Made by a program: the position numbers and the translations under genes. This document shows positions 26,766 to 34,864 of a stretch of DNA of 64,000 bases, piece after piece. The notes beneath the pieces were generated by a model that saw nothing but the letters and a program-made list of their open reading frames with translations, searched no databases and had not been told where the DNA came from. Source of the DNA: Gammaproteobacteria bacterium (GTDB lineage: Bacteria; Pseudomonadota; Gammaproteobacteria; Steroidobacterales; Rariloculaceae). The stretch is taken from contig JAJDVG010000006.1 of assembly GCA_022826245.1 (NCBI GenBank), forward strand, positions 28,450 through 92,449. The letters are read 5' to 3'. The number at the start of each line of letters is the position of its first letter. The first letter of the stretch is position 1.

Positions 26766-27638
26766 ATGCACTCGTCCACGCTCGCGAGGTTGCAGATCCT
26801 GCTCGGCGCGGCGCTCTTCTCGACGGGGGGCGTCGCGATCAAGCTGTCGTCGTTGAACGGCTGGCAGGTCGCGGGCTTTCGCGCGGCCGCCGCGGCGGTC
26901 TTCATGGCGCTGCTGCTGCCCGCCGCCCGGCGGAGCATCGGCTGGCGCAGCGCCCTCGTCGCCGTGCCCTGGGCCGCCACGCTCGTCCTCTATACGCTCG
27001 CGAACAAGGAGACGACGGCGGCCAACGCGATATTCCTCCAGGATACGGCGCCGTTCTACGTGCTGATCCTTGGACCCTGGCTACTGCGCGAGCGGATCGT
27101 GAGATCCGACCTCGCGTTTCTCGCCGCGCTCGTTGTCGGTGCGGCATTGATGGCCGTATCGACTTCCGAGCCGCTCGCCACGGCGCCCCGGCCGGTCCTC
27201 GGCAATATGTACGGCCTCGCTTCGGGCCTGACCTGGGCGCTGGCGCTGACAGGGCTTCGCTGGATTGGCCGGCGCGCGGGCGACGGGAACGAGGATCCGT
27301 TGACTGTCATCGTGGCGGGCTGCGTGCTCGCTTTCGTCTTTTGCGCCCCGGTCGCGTTTCCGGTCGCCTCGATGCCTCTGCTCGACTGGGGCATCGTGCT
27401 TTATCTCGGTCTTTTCCAGATCGGTCTGGCCTACGTCTTCATCACGCGCGGGGTGCGGCGGATCCCCGCGTTCGAGTCGTCGCTGCTGATCCTGTTCGAA
27501 CCCGCGTTGTCCGTGCTCTGGGCCTGGCTCGTGCTGGCCGAGATGCCGCCGGGCGCCGCGCTCATCGGCTGCGCGGTCATCCTCGCGGCGACCGCGACGC
27601 ATACCGTTTACAAGGGTCGTTCGAGACCGAGACGCTGA
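26766..27638 (+). CDS. EamA-family drug/metabolite transporter
   Basis: An inner-membrane permease of the DMT superfamily, with ten hydrophobic helices in two EamA repeats (about 290 residues, the normal length). The first repeat opens LARLQILLGAALFSTGGVAI and includes FRAAAAAVFMALLLPAARR and ANAIFLQDTAPFYVLILGPW; the second includes LGNMYGLASGLTWALALTGL, VIVAGCVLAFVFCAPVAF and SLLILFEPALSVLWAWLVLA. Substrates of such carriers (amino acids, sugars, metabolites) cannot be inferred. ATG 26766 or the in-frame GTG at 26754 are both possible starts; neither has a strong ribosome site. The 3' end overlaps the convergent GFA gene by 31 bases. Confidence 0.88.
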   Translation: MHSSTLARLQILLGAALFSTGGVAIKLSSLNGWQVAGFRAAAAAVFMALLLPAARRSIGWRSALVAVPWAATLVLYTLANKETTAANAIFLQDTAPFYVLILGPWLLRERIVRSDLAFLAALVVGAALMAVSTSEPLATAPRPVLGNMYGLASGLTWALALTGLRWIGRRAGDGNEDPLTVIVAGCVLAFVFCAPVAFPVASMPLLDWGIVLYLGLFQIGLAYVFITRGVRRIPAFESSLLILFEPALSVLWAWLVLAEMPPGAALIGCAVILAATATHTVYKGRSRPRR

Positions 27639-28102
27639 TGCCAGGACGCGATCGATTCCGACGGATAATGCTCGAAGAACCTGTCTTGCGGATCGGCACG
27701 CACGCCGACCCAGTTCGCGCGGGAGCCGAGCATGAGATGGGTCCGCTCCGGCGGTACCGGCAGCGGCGTGTCGACGGCCGATGCGAACGGATGGATGAGT
27801 TCGGGCCAGTCGGGCGCCCAACACCAGAGCATGCTGCCGCAGAGCGAGCAGAAGTGCCGTTCGCCGCTGCTCGTGCGCGTCTCCCCCGATTCGGCGTCCC
27901 GGACCTTCGCCCGGTAGATCGTGACGTGCTCGCGGCCCTCGACCTCGAGCGTGCCGGAGTCGCCGCTCAGGTTGATCGCGAAGCCGCCGGCGCCGGCGGT
28001 CTTTCGGCAAATCCCGCAGTAGCAGATGTTGTACGGATACGGGTGCGCGGACTTGAGCCTGAACCGCACCTTCCCGCACTGACAGGAACCTTCAAGTAGC
28101 AT
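27608..28102 (-). CDS. GFA family zinc protein
   Basis: A 164-residue protein of the GFA (glutathione-dependent formaldehyde-activating, CENP-V/GFA) family. The zinc ligands are in place: GSCQCGKVRF, YNICYCGICRKTAGAG and HFCSLCGSMLW. The typical end HPFASAVDTP...HLMLGSRANWV is also seen. Most family members have no proven formaldehyde activity, so only a thiol- or zinc-related cytosolic role is safe. Start ATG 28102 gives MLLEGSCQCG, the family N-terminus; an upstream in-frame reading to 28192 is not supported. Confidence 0.9.
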   Translation of the reverse strand: MLLEGSCQCGKVRFRLKSAHPYPYNICYCGICRKTAGAGGFAINLSGDSGTLEVEGREHVTIYRAKVRDAESGETRTSSGERHFCSLCGSMLWCWAPDWPELIHPFASAVDTPLPVPPERTHLMLGSRANWVGVRADPQDRFFEHYPSESIASWHQRLGLERPL

Positions 28103-28416
28103 CGCCAGACCTCGACTGCCGCGAAGGGTCGCCATTGTAGCGCGCACGTCCCGTTCACCCTGCGCTTTCGAAAGGGAGTGTTCGGCTACCACCCGTTCGA
28201 GCGTCGTCGTTGCGGAGCGACCCAGGGATGGCGAAAACGACGCGACGCCGATTCGAGTCGCGCCAGGACGGCGCGGCGAGATTCAGCGCGAACAGGTGGT
28301 ACGCGAACGGGCCCCAACGCCGTTGTGACATCTCGGTGCGGCGCGCGTTTTGGACACTGGGCCGTAGCCGCTTTTCCGGTATCATCCCCGCCTCACCGCG
28401 TTCTGGAGACAAGCCG
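28103..28416. other. Intergenic stretch between divergent GFA and PLP-enzyme genes
   Basis: This 314-base stretch has open frames only as shadows and no recognisable protein. It should contain the promoters of both flanking genes. The last part, around 28373-28385 (CCGGTATCATCCCCG), resembles a -10 region for the downstream gene, but I find no convincing -35 partner. I looked for SAM-riboswitch-like structure because the downstream enzyme handles sulfur amino acids, and saw none. Confidence 0.4.
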
Positions 28417-29568
28417 ATGGGCTTTTCGACACAGCAGATACACGCCGGCGTCGAGCCCGACCCCGTAACGGGGTCGATCCTCACGCCCGTCTACCAGACG
28501 ACGACGTTCGTGCAGGACTCGGTCGATGAGTACCTGGCGAAGGGCTATTCGTACTCGCGCAGCGGCAACCCGACCGTGCAGGCGCTCGAGCAAAAGCTCG
28601 CCGTGCTCGAGAGCGGCGCCGCGTGCACCTGCTACGCGACCGGCATGGCGGCAATTCAGGCCGTCATTCAGGCCGTTCTGAGCGGCGGCGACCACGCGAT
28701 CGTCTCCGACGTCGCCTATGGCGGCACCTATCGGCTCTGCACGACCGTGTACCAGCGCTACGGCGTCGAGTTCTCGTTCGTCAACACGGCCGACCCCGAC
28801 GAGGTACGAGCTGCGGTCAGGGACAACACGCGATTGATCCTGACCGAGACGCCGGCCAATCCGACGCTCAAGCTCACCGACATCGCCGCGGTTTCGGCGA
28901 TCGCGAGCGAGCACGGTATACCGCATGCGGTCGACAACACGTTTCTGACGCCGTTCTACCAGCGACCGCTCGACCTCGGCGCCAATGTCTCGATTCACAG
29001 CACGACGAAGTATTTCGACGGCCACAATGCGACGGTTGGCGGCGCCGTGATCACCGACAGCGACGAGCTCGACGAGAAGATCCGTTTCGTGCAGAACGCG
29101 GGCGGCGTCATCATGTCGCCCTGGGTCGCCTGGCTGACGCTGCAGGGGATCAAGACCCTGTCGATCCGGATGGAGAGACAGTCGGCCAACGCCCAGGCGA
29201 TCGCGGAGTTTCTCGAAGCGCACCCGAAGGTCACGCGCGCGTTCTACCCTGGGCTCGAATCGTTCCCGCAGCACGAGCTCGCGGCCAGCCAGGCGAGCGG
29301 CTTCGGTGCGATGCTCTGGTTCGAGGTCGAAGGCGGCGTCGCCGCGGGCAAGGAGCTCATGGATTCGGTGCGGTTGTGCACACTGGCGGAGAACCTGGGT
29401 TCGGTCGAGACGCTGATCACCCATCCCGTGACGATGACCCATGCCGATGTGGAAGAGGCCGAGCGCCATCGGGTCGGCATCACGGACGGTCTCGTGAGGC
29501 TGTCCGTCGGGCTCGAAGATGTCGAGGACCTGATCGACGATCTGAGCGGCGCGTTGCAGCGCATCTGA
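28417..29568 (+). CDS. Cys/Met-metabolism PLP enzyme (cystathionine gamma-synthase / C-S lyase type)
   Basis: A 383-residue cytosolic fold-type I PLP enzyme of the Cys/Met metabolism family. Key sites: STQQIHAGVEPDPVTGSILT, TPVYQTTTFVQ, YSYSRSGNPTVQALE, ATGMAAIQAVIQ, TPANPTLKLTDI, VDNTFLTPFYQRPLDLGA and HSTTKYFDGHN with the Schiff-base lysine (about residue 198). The end LGSVETLITHPVTMTHAD and GLVRLSVGLEDVEDLI is canonical. Whether it is a cystathionine synthase, a cystathionine lyase or a methionine lyase cannot be decided from motifs alone. ATG 28417 follows CTGGAGACAAGC. A related enzyme sits at 30642 with a MOSC gene between. Confidence 0.92.
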   Translation: MGFSTQQIHAGVEPDPVTGSILTPVYQTTTFVQDSVDEYLAKGYSYSRSGNPTVQALEQKLAVLESGAACTCYATGMAAIQAVIQAVLSGGDHAIVSDVAYGGTYRLCTTVYQRYGVEFSFVNTADPDEVRAAVRDNTRLILTETPANPTLKLTDIAAVSAIASEHGIPHAVDNTFLTPFYQRPLDLGANVSIHSTTKYFDGHNATVGGAVITDSDELDEKIRFVQNAGGVIMSPWVAWLTLQGIKTLSIRMERQSANAQAIAEFLEAHPKVTRAFYPGLESFPQHELAASQASGFGAMLWFEVEGGVAAGKELMDSVRLCTLAENLGSVETLITHPVTMTHADVEEAERHRVGITDGLVRLSVGLEDVEDLIDDLSGALQRI

Positions 29569-29624
29569 TGCGGTTTCGAGGACCTGAACGATGTCCGCCA
29601 CGTCGCGGTGTTGCGGGGAGTCGC

Positions 29625-29714
29625 ACTACGGGCCGCTTGAAACACGCCGTGAATCCATCCCTGGAGGCTCCGCGCGCGCGTCCCTGCGCGCGAGGGTTTC
29701 AAGCGGCCCGTAGT
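29625..29714. repeat. Long inverted repeat with 19-bp perfect arms
   Basis: ACTACGGGCCGCTTGAAAC (29625-29643) pairs perfectly with its reverse complement at 29696-29714, enclosing 52 bases that include CGTGAATCCATCCCTGGAGG and an inner GCGCGCG-rich hairpin. It lies in the 260 bases between two co-directional genes, 57 bases after the PLP-enzyme stop. No T-run follows, so Rho-independent termination is not obvious. The arm-loop-arm form with conserved interior is like a REP/MITE-type intergenic element; I saw no second copy in this window. Confidence 0.7.
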
Positions 29715-29829
29715 ACGCCTCCCCTTGGCTCATCGTTAGATTGGGCGAGGGTGCGTACGCCATCCGTCAACCTCCAGGCCGTTGACACTGCGCGTGGTCG
29801 CCGCAACCCGGTGCAGTCGGTGTAGAGGC

Positions 29830-30645
29830 GTGCGTTCCAAGGTCACCGACATCCTGATCTACCCGATCAAGTCCTGCCGGGGCGTCTCGCTGCCGAGCGC
29901 GATCGTCGAACCGCGCGGTCTGGCTCGCGACCGCCGTTTCATGCTCGTCGACGCCGGGGGGCGTTTCATCAGCCAGCGCGAGCAGCCGAGGATGGCGTTG
30001 ATCGAAGTCAGCGAGACGGGGGACGGTTATCGCGTGGAAGCGCCGGGCCAGGATGCGCTCGAGCTGCCGCTCGACCTCGAAAGCGCGCGCGAATGCAGCG
30101 TGCGGGTTCACCGCGACGTGCTCGACGCGCAGCTCGCCGACGCCGGGATCAACCGCTGGTTCACGCGGTTCATGGGCATGGATTGCGGGCTCGTCTACAT
30201 GGCCGCCCATCATCATCGAGCCGTGCGCCACGAGAGCGCCGCGTTCGACGACGAGGTCAGTTTCGCTGACGGCGCGCCGCTGCTGCTGATTTCCGAAGCT
30301 TCGCTCGATGAACTCAACGCCCGGCTCGACAAGCCCGTGTCGATGCGGCGCTTCCGGCCCAACCTGGTCGTGACGGCCGAGAGCCCTTTCGACGAGGACG
30401 GCTGGAGCCGCATTCGCGTCGGCGAAGCGCAGTTCGACGTGGCCTGGCAATGTTCCCGATGTATCCTGACGACGGTTGACCCGGACACCGGCGTGCGCGA
30501 TCGGAGCGGCGAACCGCTCAAGACGCTCAGGACCTTCCGGCGGGTCAACGGTCCCGTGATGTTCGGTCAGAACCTCATTCCGCGGAAACTCGGCGAGATC
30601 CGGGTCGGCGACGAGGTTGAAATCTTCCAAGAGCAAAGGGCATGA
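29830..30645 (+). CDS. MOSC domain-containing protein
   Basis: A 271-residue protein with N-terminal MOSC_N beta-barrel (VTDILIYPIKSCRGVSLPSA, GLARDRRFMLVDAGGRFIS, QREQPRMALIEV) and a C-terminal MOSC domain (MRRFRPNLVV, WQCSRCILTTVDPDTGVRD). The Cys of CSRCILTT is the conserved residue that binds molybdenum cofactor or sulfur in YcbX and mARC proteins. It lacks the ferredoxin domain of YcbX. It may reduce N-hydroxylated compounds or transfer sulfur. Start GTG 29830 with TAGAGG before it; an earlier in-frame TTG-region reading is unrelated. The stop overlaps the next gene's ATG by four bases. Confidence 0.9.
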   Translation: MRSKVTDILIYPIKSCRGVSLPSAIVEPRGLARDRRFMLVDAGGRFISQREQPRMALIEVSETGDGYRVEAPGQDALELPLDLESARECSVRVHRDVLDAQLADAGINRWFTRFMGMDCGLVYMAAHHHRAVRHESAAFDDEVSFADGAPLLLISEASLDELNARLDKPVSMRRFRPNLVVTAESPFDEDGWSRIRVGEAQFDVAWQCSRCILTTVDPDTGVRDRSGEPLKTLRTFRRVNGPVMFGQNLIPRKLGEIRVGDEVEIFQEQRA

Positions 30646-31811
30646 AGAAAGAGACCCGCGTGACGCATCAGCCCAAAGTGACGCTGCCTGAGGGCAACAT
30701 CCCGGTCGTGAGCCCGGTGTACCGGTCGGTCAAGTTCACCTATCCGACGATCGAAGCTTCGCTCGGCGCCGACGCGAAGGCCCGCGGCTACGACTATTCG
30801 CGAGACTCGAACCCGACGACGCGTCAGCTCGAACTCCTCGCCGCGGAACTGCAGGACCGCGACGACGCCATCGCCGTGGCCTCGGGCATGGCGTCGATCT
30901 GGCTGGTATTGCTCGGCAAGCTCAAGGCAGGCGATCGAATCGTCATCTTCGCCGAAACCTATCGGCCGACGCGGGTAGCGGTGCGTGAGCTTCTGCCGCG
31001 CTTCGGCATCGAATTCACGATGCTCGGTATAGAGGACCGGGCGGGGATCGAGCGCGAGTTTGCAAGAGACGACACGAAGCTCGTGCTGTTCGAATCGCCG
31101 ACCAATCCGATGATGCTCGTACCCGACATCGCCGCGTTCGTCGCGCTTGCGCAGCGGCACGGCGTGACGACCGTCCTCGACAACACGTTCGCGGGCTTGC
31201 ACAGCCATGGGCAGTTCGACATCGACTATTACGTCCACAGCATGACCAAGTACGGTGGCGGTCACGGCGATACGCTCGGCGGCATGGTCATTGGCAGCAG
31301 CGAACGCATCGCGGCGTTGCGGAAGCTGGCCGTGAACATGGGTTCGACGATGGATCCGGGCGTGTCGTATCTGACGCTCAGGGGGCTCAAGACCTATTAC
31401 CTGCGATACGAGCGCCACTCCGAGAACGCCCTGGCGATCGCCGAGTACCTGAACGGGCGCGACGAGGTGGAGCGGGTCTGCTATCCGGGGCTGCCGGACG
31501 ATCCGAACCACGAGCTCGCCGCGCGACAGATGGACGACTTCGGCGGCGTGCTGAGCTTCGACCTGCGCGCCGACAAGGCCGAGACCTGGGCTTTCATCGA
31601 TGCGCTCGAACTGTTCGCGACGGCGGCGAGCCTCGGCGCCACCGAGTCGCTCGTCTCGCCCGTCGATCTGTACCAAGCGGGCGACCTGAGCGCCGAGGAA
31701 GCGGCGGGAGCCGGCATCCGGGAGTCGACGGTGCGCCTGGCGGTCGGAATCGAGCACGTCGACGACCTGCTCGGCGATCTCGAGCAGGCATTCGGGAAAG
31801 TCTTCGGCTGA
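30642..31811 (+). CDS. Cys/Met-metabolism PLP enzyme, second copy
   Basis: A 389-residue fold-type I PLP enzyme of the same broad family as 28417-29568 but clearly divergent. Motifs: VVSPVYRSVKFTYPTIEA, GYDYSRDSNPTTRQLELL, AVASGMASIWLVLLGKLKAG, ESPTNPMMLVPDIAAF, LDNTFAGLHSHGQFDIDYYV and HSMTKYGGGHGD with the Schiff-base lysine (about residue 203); the end SLGATESLVSPVDLYQAGD and STVRLAVGIEHVDDLL is typical. The ATG overlaps the MOSC stop in ATGA, so they are translationally coupled and may act in one sulfur-related pathway. Specific reaction unknown. Confidence 0.9.
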   Translation: MKKETRVTHQPKVTLPEGNIPVVSPVYRSVKFTYPTIEASLGADAKARGYDYSRDSNPTTRQLELLAAELQDRDDAIAVASGMASIWLVLLGKLKAGDRIVIFAETYRPTRVAVRELLPRFGIEFTMLGIEDRAGIEREFARDDTKLVLFESPTNPMMLVPDIAAFVALAQRHGVTTVLDNTFAGLHSHGQFDIDYYVHSMTKYGGGHGDTLGGMVIGSSERIAALRKLAVNMGSTMDPGVSYLTLRGLKTYYLRYERHSENALAIAEYLNGRDEVERVCYPGLPDDPNHELAARQMDDFGGVLSFDLRADKAETWAFIDALELFATAASLGATESLVSPVDLYQAGDLSAEEAAGAGIRESTVRLAVGIEHVDDLLGDLEQAFGKVFG

Positions 31812-31953
31812 ACTGCGCGGACAACGCTGAGCGTGAGGCTCCCATTGGCGTTCGGCGCCTTGCGGCAGCTCTTCGGTTTGGTGGCGCCCGGGAAGCTGCG
31901 CGGCGCAGTACGCCACGCAAGCGTTGCGTCGGAGTGCAGGGTCCCTGCGGGCG

Positions 31954-32658
31954 TCAGAACTTCTCCACGAACGGCCGCAGATCCAGTTCCTGCGTCCAGG
32001 CGCTGCGCGGCTGGCGGTGCAGCTTCACGTACGCATCGGCGATCGCGGCCGGCTCGAGCAGCGAGTCGGGGCCACGGTCGTCGAGCAGGTGGGCGTAGCG
32101 TTCCGAATGGATCTGACCGTCGATGATCGCGTGCGCCACGTGGATGCCCTTCGGCCCGAGTTCCCGCGCCATGCTCTGCGCGACAGCGCGCAGCGCGAAC
32201 TTGGGCGAAGCCAGATTGACGAAGCCCGCGCCGCCGCGCAGCGATGCGGTTGCGCCGGTAAAGATGATCGTGCCTTCGCCGTGCTCGAGCATCGCGCGCG
32301 CCGCGGCCTGACCGACGAGGAACCCGGCGAAGCAGCCGACGCGCCAGCAGCGCTCGAACTCGGCGGGATCCGTGCCGGCGACATCGCCGCGCGCGAACGC
32401 TCCGGCATTGAAGACGGCCAGGCGCAACGGTCCTTGGCTTTCGATGGCGCTGAAGAGTGCCCGGACCTGCTCAGGCTCCGTGGCATCGCAGTCGAACGCG
32501 ATGACGCGGCCTGAGTCGCGTGCATCGTCGAGACCGGCAAGCTTCGTCGCGCGCCGCGCCGCCGCGAAAACGGCATAGCCCTCGTTGGCGAAGGCGTCGA
32601 CGAGGGCCGAGCCGAGACCCGGTCCGACACCGACGACGACGGCGGTCGCTTCACTCAT
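31954..32658 (-). CDS. Short-chain dehydrogenase/reductase-family protein lacking the usual Tyr
   Basis: A 234-residue Rossmann-fold SDR protein. The cofactor loop VVVGVGPGLGSALVDAFA, the RRATKL segment that usually selects NADP, DCDATEPEQV, VFNAGAFARG and the catalytic-Ser region TIIFTGATASLRGG are visible. In the YxxxK site the Lys is present (NLASPKFALRAVAQSMA) but the Tyr position holds Leu, so classical oxidoreductase chemistry is doubtful; the ensuing REL-GPKGIHVAHAIIDGQI is characteristic of a sub-family in which Tyr is often replaced. It is co-directional with and 64 bases downstream of squalene-hopene cyclase. Confidence 0.87.
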   Translation of the reverse strand: MSEATAVVVGVGPGLGSALVDAFANEGYAVFAAARRATKLAGLDDARDSGRVIAFDCDATEPEQVRALFSAIESQGPLRLAVFNAGAFARGDVAGTDPAEFERCWRVGCFAGFLVGQAAARAMLEHGEGTIIFTGATASLRGGAGFVNLASPKFALRAVAQSMARELGPKGIHVAHAIIDGQIHSERYAHLLDDRGPDSLLEPAAIADAYVKLHRQPRSAWTQELDLRPFVEKF

Positions 32659-32722
32659 CGGATTCGCTCTCCTGCAGCCGGCATGGGCGCTTGACTCGGC
32701 GTGTCGCGTTCAGCCGCGATGG

Positions 32723-34747
32723 CTAACGGCCGCGAAAGTGGCTGCAGGCGCGGCCCATCGCCATGAGCGGAAAATAGTGGCGGTAGAGGTTGTAGTTGAG
32801 CATGAAACCGCGCTGCAGCTCCGTGCCCTGGGCGATCCGTCGCCGCGTGCGCTCGTCCCTGAAGTCCAGGCGCGCGCCGAAGCCGTAGCCCGGGAAGCCC
32901 GTGCCGGTGTAGTAGGGCTCATCCCACGTTCCGTCCGGGCGCTGCGTGTCGATCAGGAAGGCGAGGCCCCGGCGCAGAAGCGGGTCGTAGTCGCGGTTGC
33001 CCGTCGCGAGCAGCGCCATGAGGCTCCAGGCGGTCTGCGAAGCCGTGCTCGGACCCTGGCCGCGCAGCGATTCGTCCATGTACGAGGCGCAGGTTTCGCC
33101 CCAGCCGCCGTCGGCGTTCTGGCAGCCGACGAGCCACTCGGCCGCACGCCGGACGTACGGGGCGTTCATGTCTTCGCCGATCGCGGCCAGCGCCGGCAGC
33201 ACGGCGGCCGTACCGTAGATGTAGTTGACGCCCCAGCGCCCGAACCAGGGCCCGTCGGGCTCCTGCTCGTCGCGCAGGAAGCGGTAGGCTTTCCCGATCG
33301 CGGGATCGGAGCGCGAGTAGCCGAGCAGGGCGAGGGCCTCGACCATGTGTGCGGTGACGTCGGCGGACGGCGGGTCGAGTGCTTCGCCGAAATCGCTGAA
33401 CGGGATCGTCGTGAGGATCAGTTTGTTGTTGTCGCGGTCGAACGCTGCCCAGCCGCCGTTGCGCGACTGCATGCCGAGCGACCAGTGGAGGGCGCGGTCG
33501 AGCGCCGCCTTGACCCGAGGCCGGTTGCGCAAGCCGATCGGGAGGCGGGCGAGCACGCAGAGCGCGACCGCCGTGTCGTCGATGTCCGGATAATGCAGAT
33601 TGGCGCGCTCGAAGGCCCAGCCGCTGGGTTCGAGTTCAGGGGTCTGTTCGGCCCAGTCGCCCCGGTACCTGATTTCGTTGTCGAGCAGCCAGTCGAGCGC
33701 GCGCTCCATGCCGGGCGTGAAATCGCGCTCGCAGTCGCGCATCGCAAGCAGCGTGAGCCAGGTGTCCCAGACCGGCGATTCGCTGGCCTGGATGTGCAGC
33801 GAGCCGTTGCGCTCATAGGACCAGTGCGCATCGAGCGTCGACAGGCCCTTCGCGATCACGGGATGCGTGATGTCGTAGCCTTCGGAGTTGAGCGCCATCA
33901 GGCTGTAGATCCACGGCGGCTGGATTCCGCCCCATGCGCCGTCGGCGTCCTGGTGACGGACTATCCACTCCAAACACGCCTTGAGAGCGAGCTCTCTGCC
34001 CGGCGTGAGTCCGACCTTCTGGTACCCGTGGAGCAACCGGTCGGTAGCGAGGAATAGCCGTTTGAATGAAAACAGCGGCTGGTCGTGCCGCAAGCGGTAA
34101 TCTTCGCGGTCGCGTCCCTCGGGGAACAGCTCGTCGAGCCGTCGGCCCTCCGGCAGCGGCCGGACAACCTGCCGAGCGGAGAGCACCGTGAGCGGCAGCA
34201 GCGTGGCGCGCGCCCAGCTCGAGAAGTTATAGAGGTTGAACGGCAGCCACTTCGGGTACGCGATGACTTCGGGCGGAAGGTTCGGCGTCCGATCCCAGGG
34301 CCATTCGCCGATCAGGGCGAGCCAGTAGCGCGTGAAGACGCGTATCTTGCGCAGCCCGCCATTGTCCGCGATCCATCGCCGGGCGCGCACGAGCGGTTCG
34401 GCATCGGCCGGCATGCCCGTGGACCTGAGCGCCGCATAGCACTCGACGGTGCTGTTGATGTCGCCGCTTGGCGCCGCGTAATAGCTTTCCCAGGCGCCGT
34501 CGGCACGTTGACCGGCCAGCAGGGTGGCGACGAGATCGACCTTGCGCGGATGCTCGTAACCGAGAAAGTGCATGGCCAGCAGCCATTCCGCTTCCATGCA
34601 GTAACTCGATTCGAGCATGCCGACCCAGAATCCTTCCTCGGTCTGTTCGCGGTCGAGCCACGCCATCGCTTTTGCGATCGCCCGGTCGAGCAAGGGCTCA
34701 CGTTCGCTTGGCAGCGGTGCGCTGATGTCGGCTTGGGAAGTCTGCAT
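32723..34747 (-). CDS. shc: Squalene-hopene cyclase
   Basis: Cyclises squalene to hopene and diplopterol on the inner membrane, the first committed step of hopanoid lipids. The 674-residue length is standard. The catalytic acid motif DIDD lies in HYPDIDDTAVALC (about residues 388-391), and several QW repeats are seen (GQRADGAWESYY, HQDADGAWGGIQPPW, GMQSRNGGWAAFD, GCQNADGGWGETCASY, TQRPDGTWDEPYYTGTGFP). The end GFMLNYNLYRHYFPLMAMGR is typical. The start ATG at 34745-34747 is followed by QTSQADISAPLPSEREPLLD. Other hopanoid genes (hpnC/D/E for squalene, hpnH/G for side chains) are not in the window, so squalene must be made from genes elsewhere. Confidence 0.96.
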   Translation of the reverse strand: MQTSQADISAPLPSEREPLLDRAIAKAMAWLDREQTEEGFWVGMLESSYCMEAEWLLAMHFLGYEHPRKVDLVATLLAGQRADGAWESYYAAPSGDINSTVECYAALRSTGMPADAEPLVRARRWIADNGGLRKIRVFTRYWLALIGEWPWDRTPNLPPEVIAYPKWLPFNLYNFSSWARATLLPLTVLSARQVVRPLPEGRRLDELFPEGRDREDYRLRHDQPLFSFKRLFLATDRLLHGYQKVGLTPGRELALKACLEWIVRHQDADGAWGGIQPPWIYSLMALNSEGYDITHPVIAKGLSTLDAHWSYERNGSLHIQASESPVWDTWLTLLAMRDCERDFTPGMERALDWLLDNEIRYRGDWAEQTPELEPSGWAFERANLHYPDIDDTAVALCVLARLPIGLRNRPRVKAALDRALHWSLGMQSRNGGWAAFDRDNNKLILTTIPFSDFGEALDPPSADVTAHMVEALALLGYSRSDPAIGKAYRFLRDEQEPDGPWFGRWGVNYIYGTAAVLPALAAIGEDMNAPYVRRAAEWLVGCQNADGGWGETCASYMDESLRGQGPSTASQTAWSLMALLATGNRDYDPLLRRGLAFLIDTQRPDGTWDEPYYTGTGFPGYGFGARLDFRDERTRRRIAQGTELQRGFMLNYNLYRHYFPLMAMGRACSHFRGR

Positions 34748-34864
34748 GGCGGCGCGGGATTATCGCACATGCCGCTTGCAAGCGTAGCAGGCAACGCGCC
34801 GATCGGGCGCCGGCCCGAGCGACGATCCATGACGCGATTACCGCGGCCGCAGTTCGACGCGCCG

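Noticed and set aside
28103..28416. SAM or other riboswitch before the Cys/Met PLP enzyme
   Set aside because: No conserved kink-turn, pseudoknot or terminator/antiterminator pattern could be seen.
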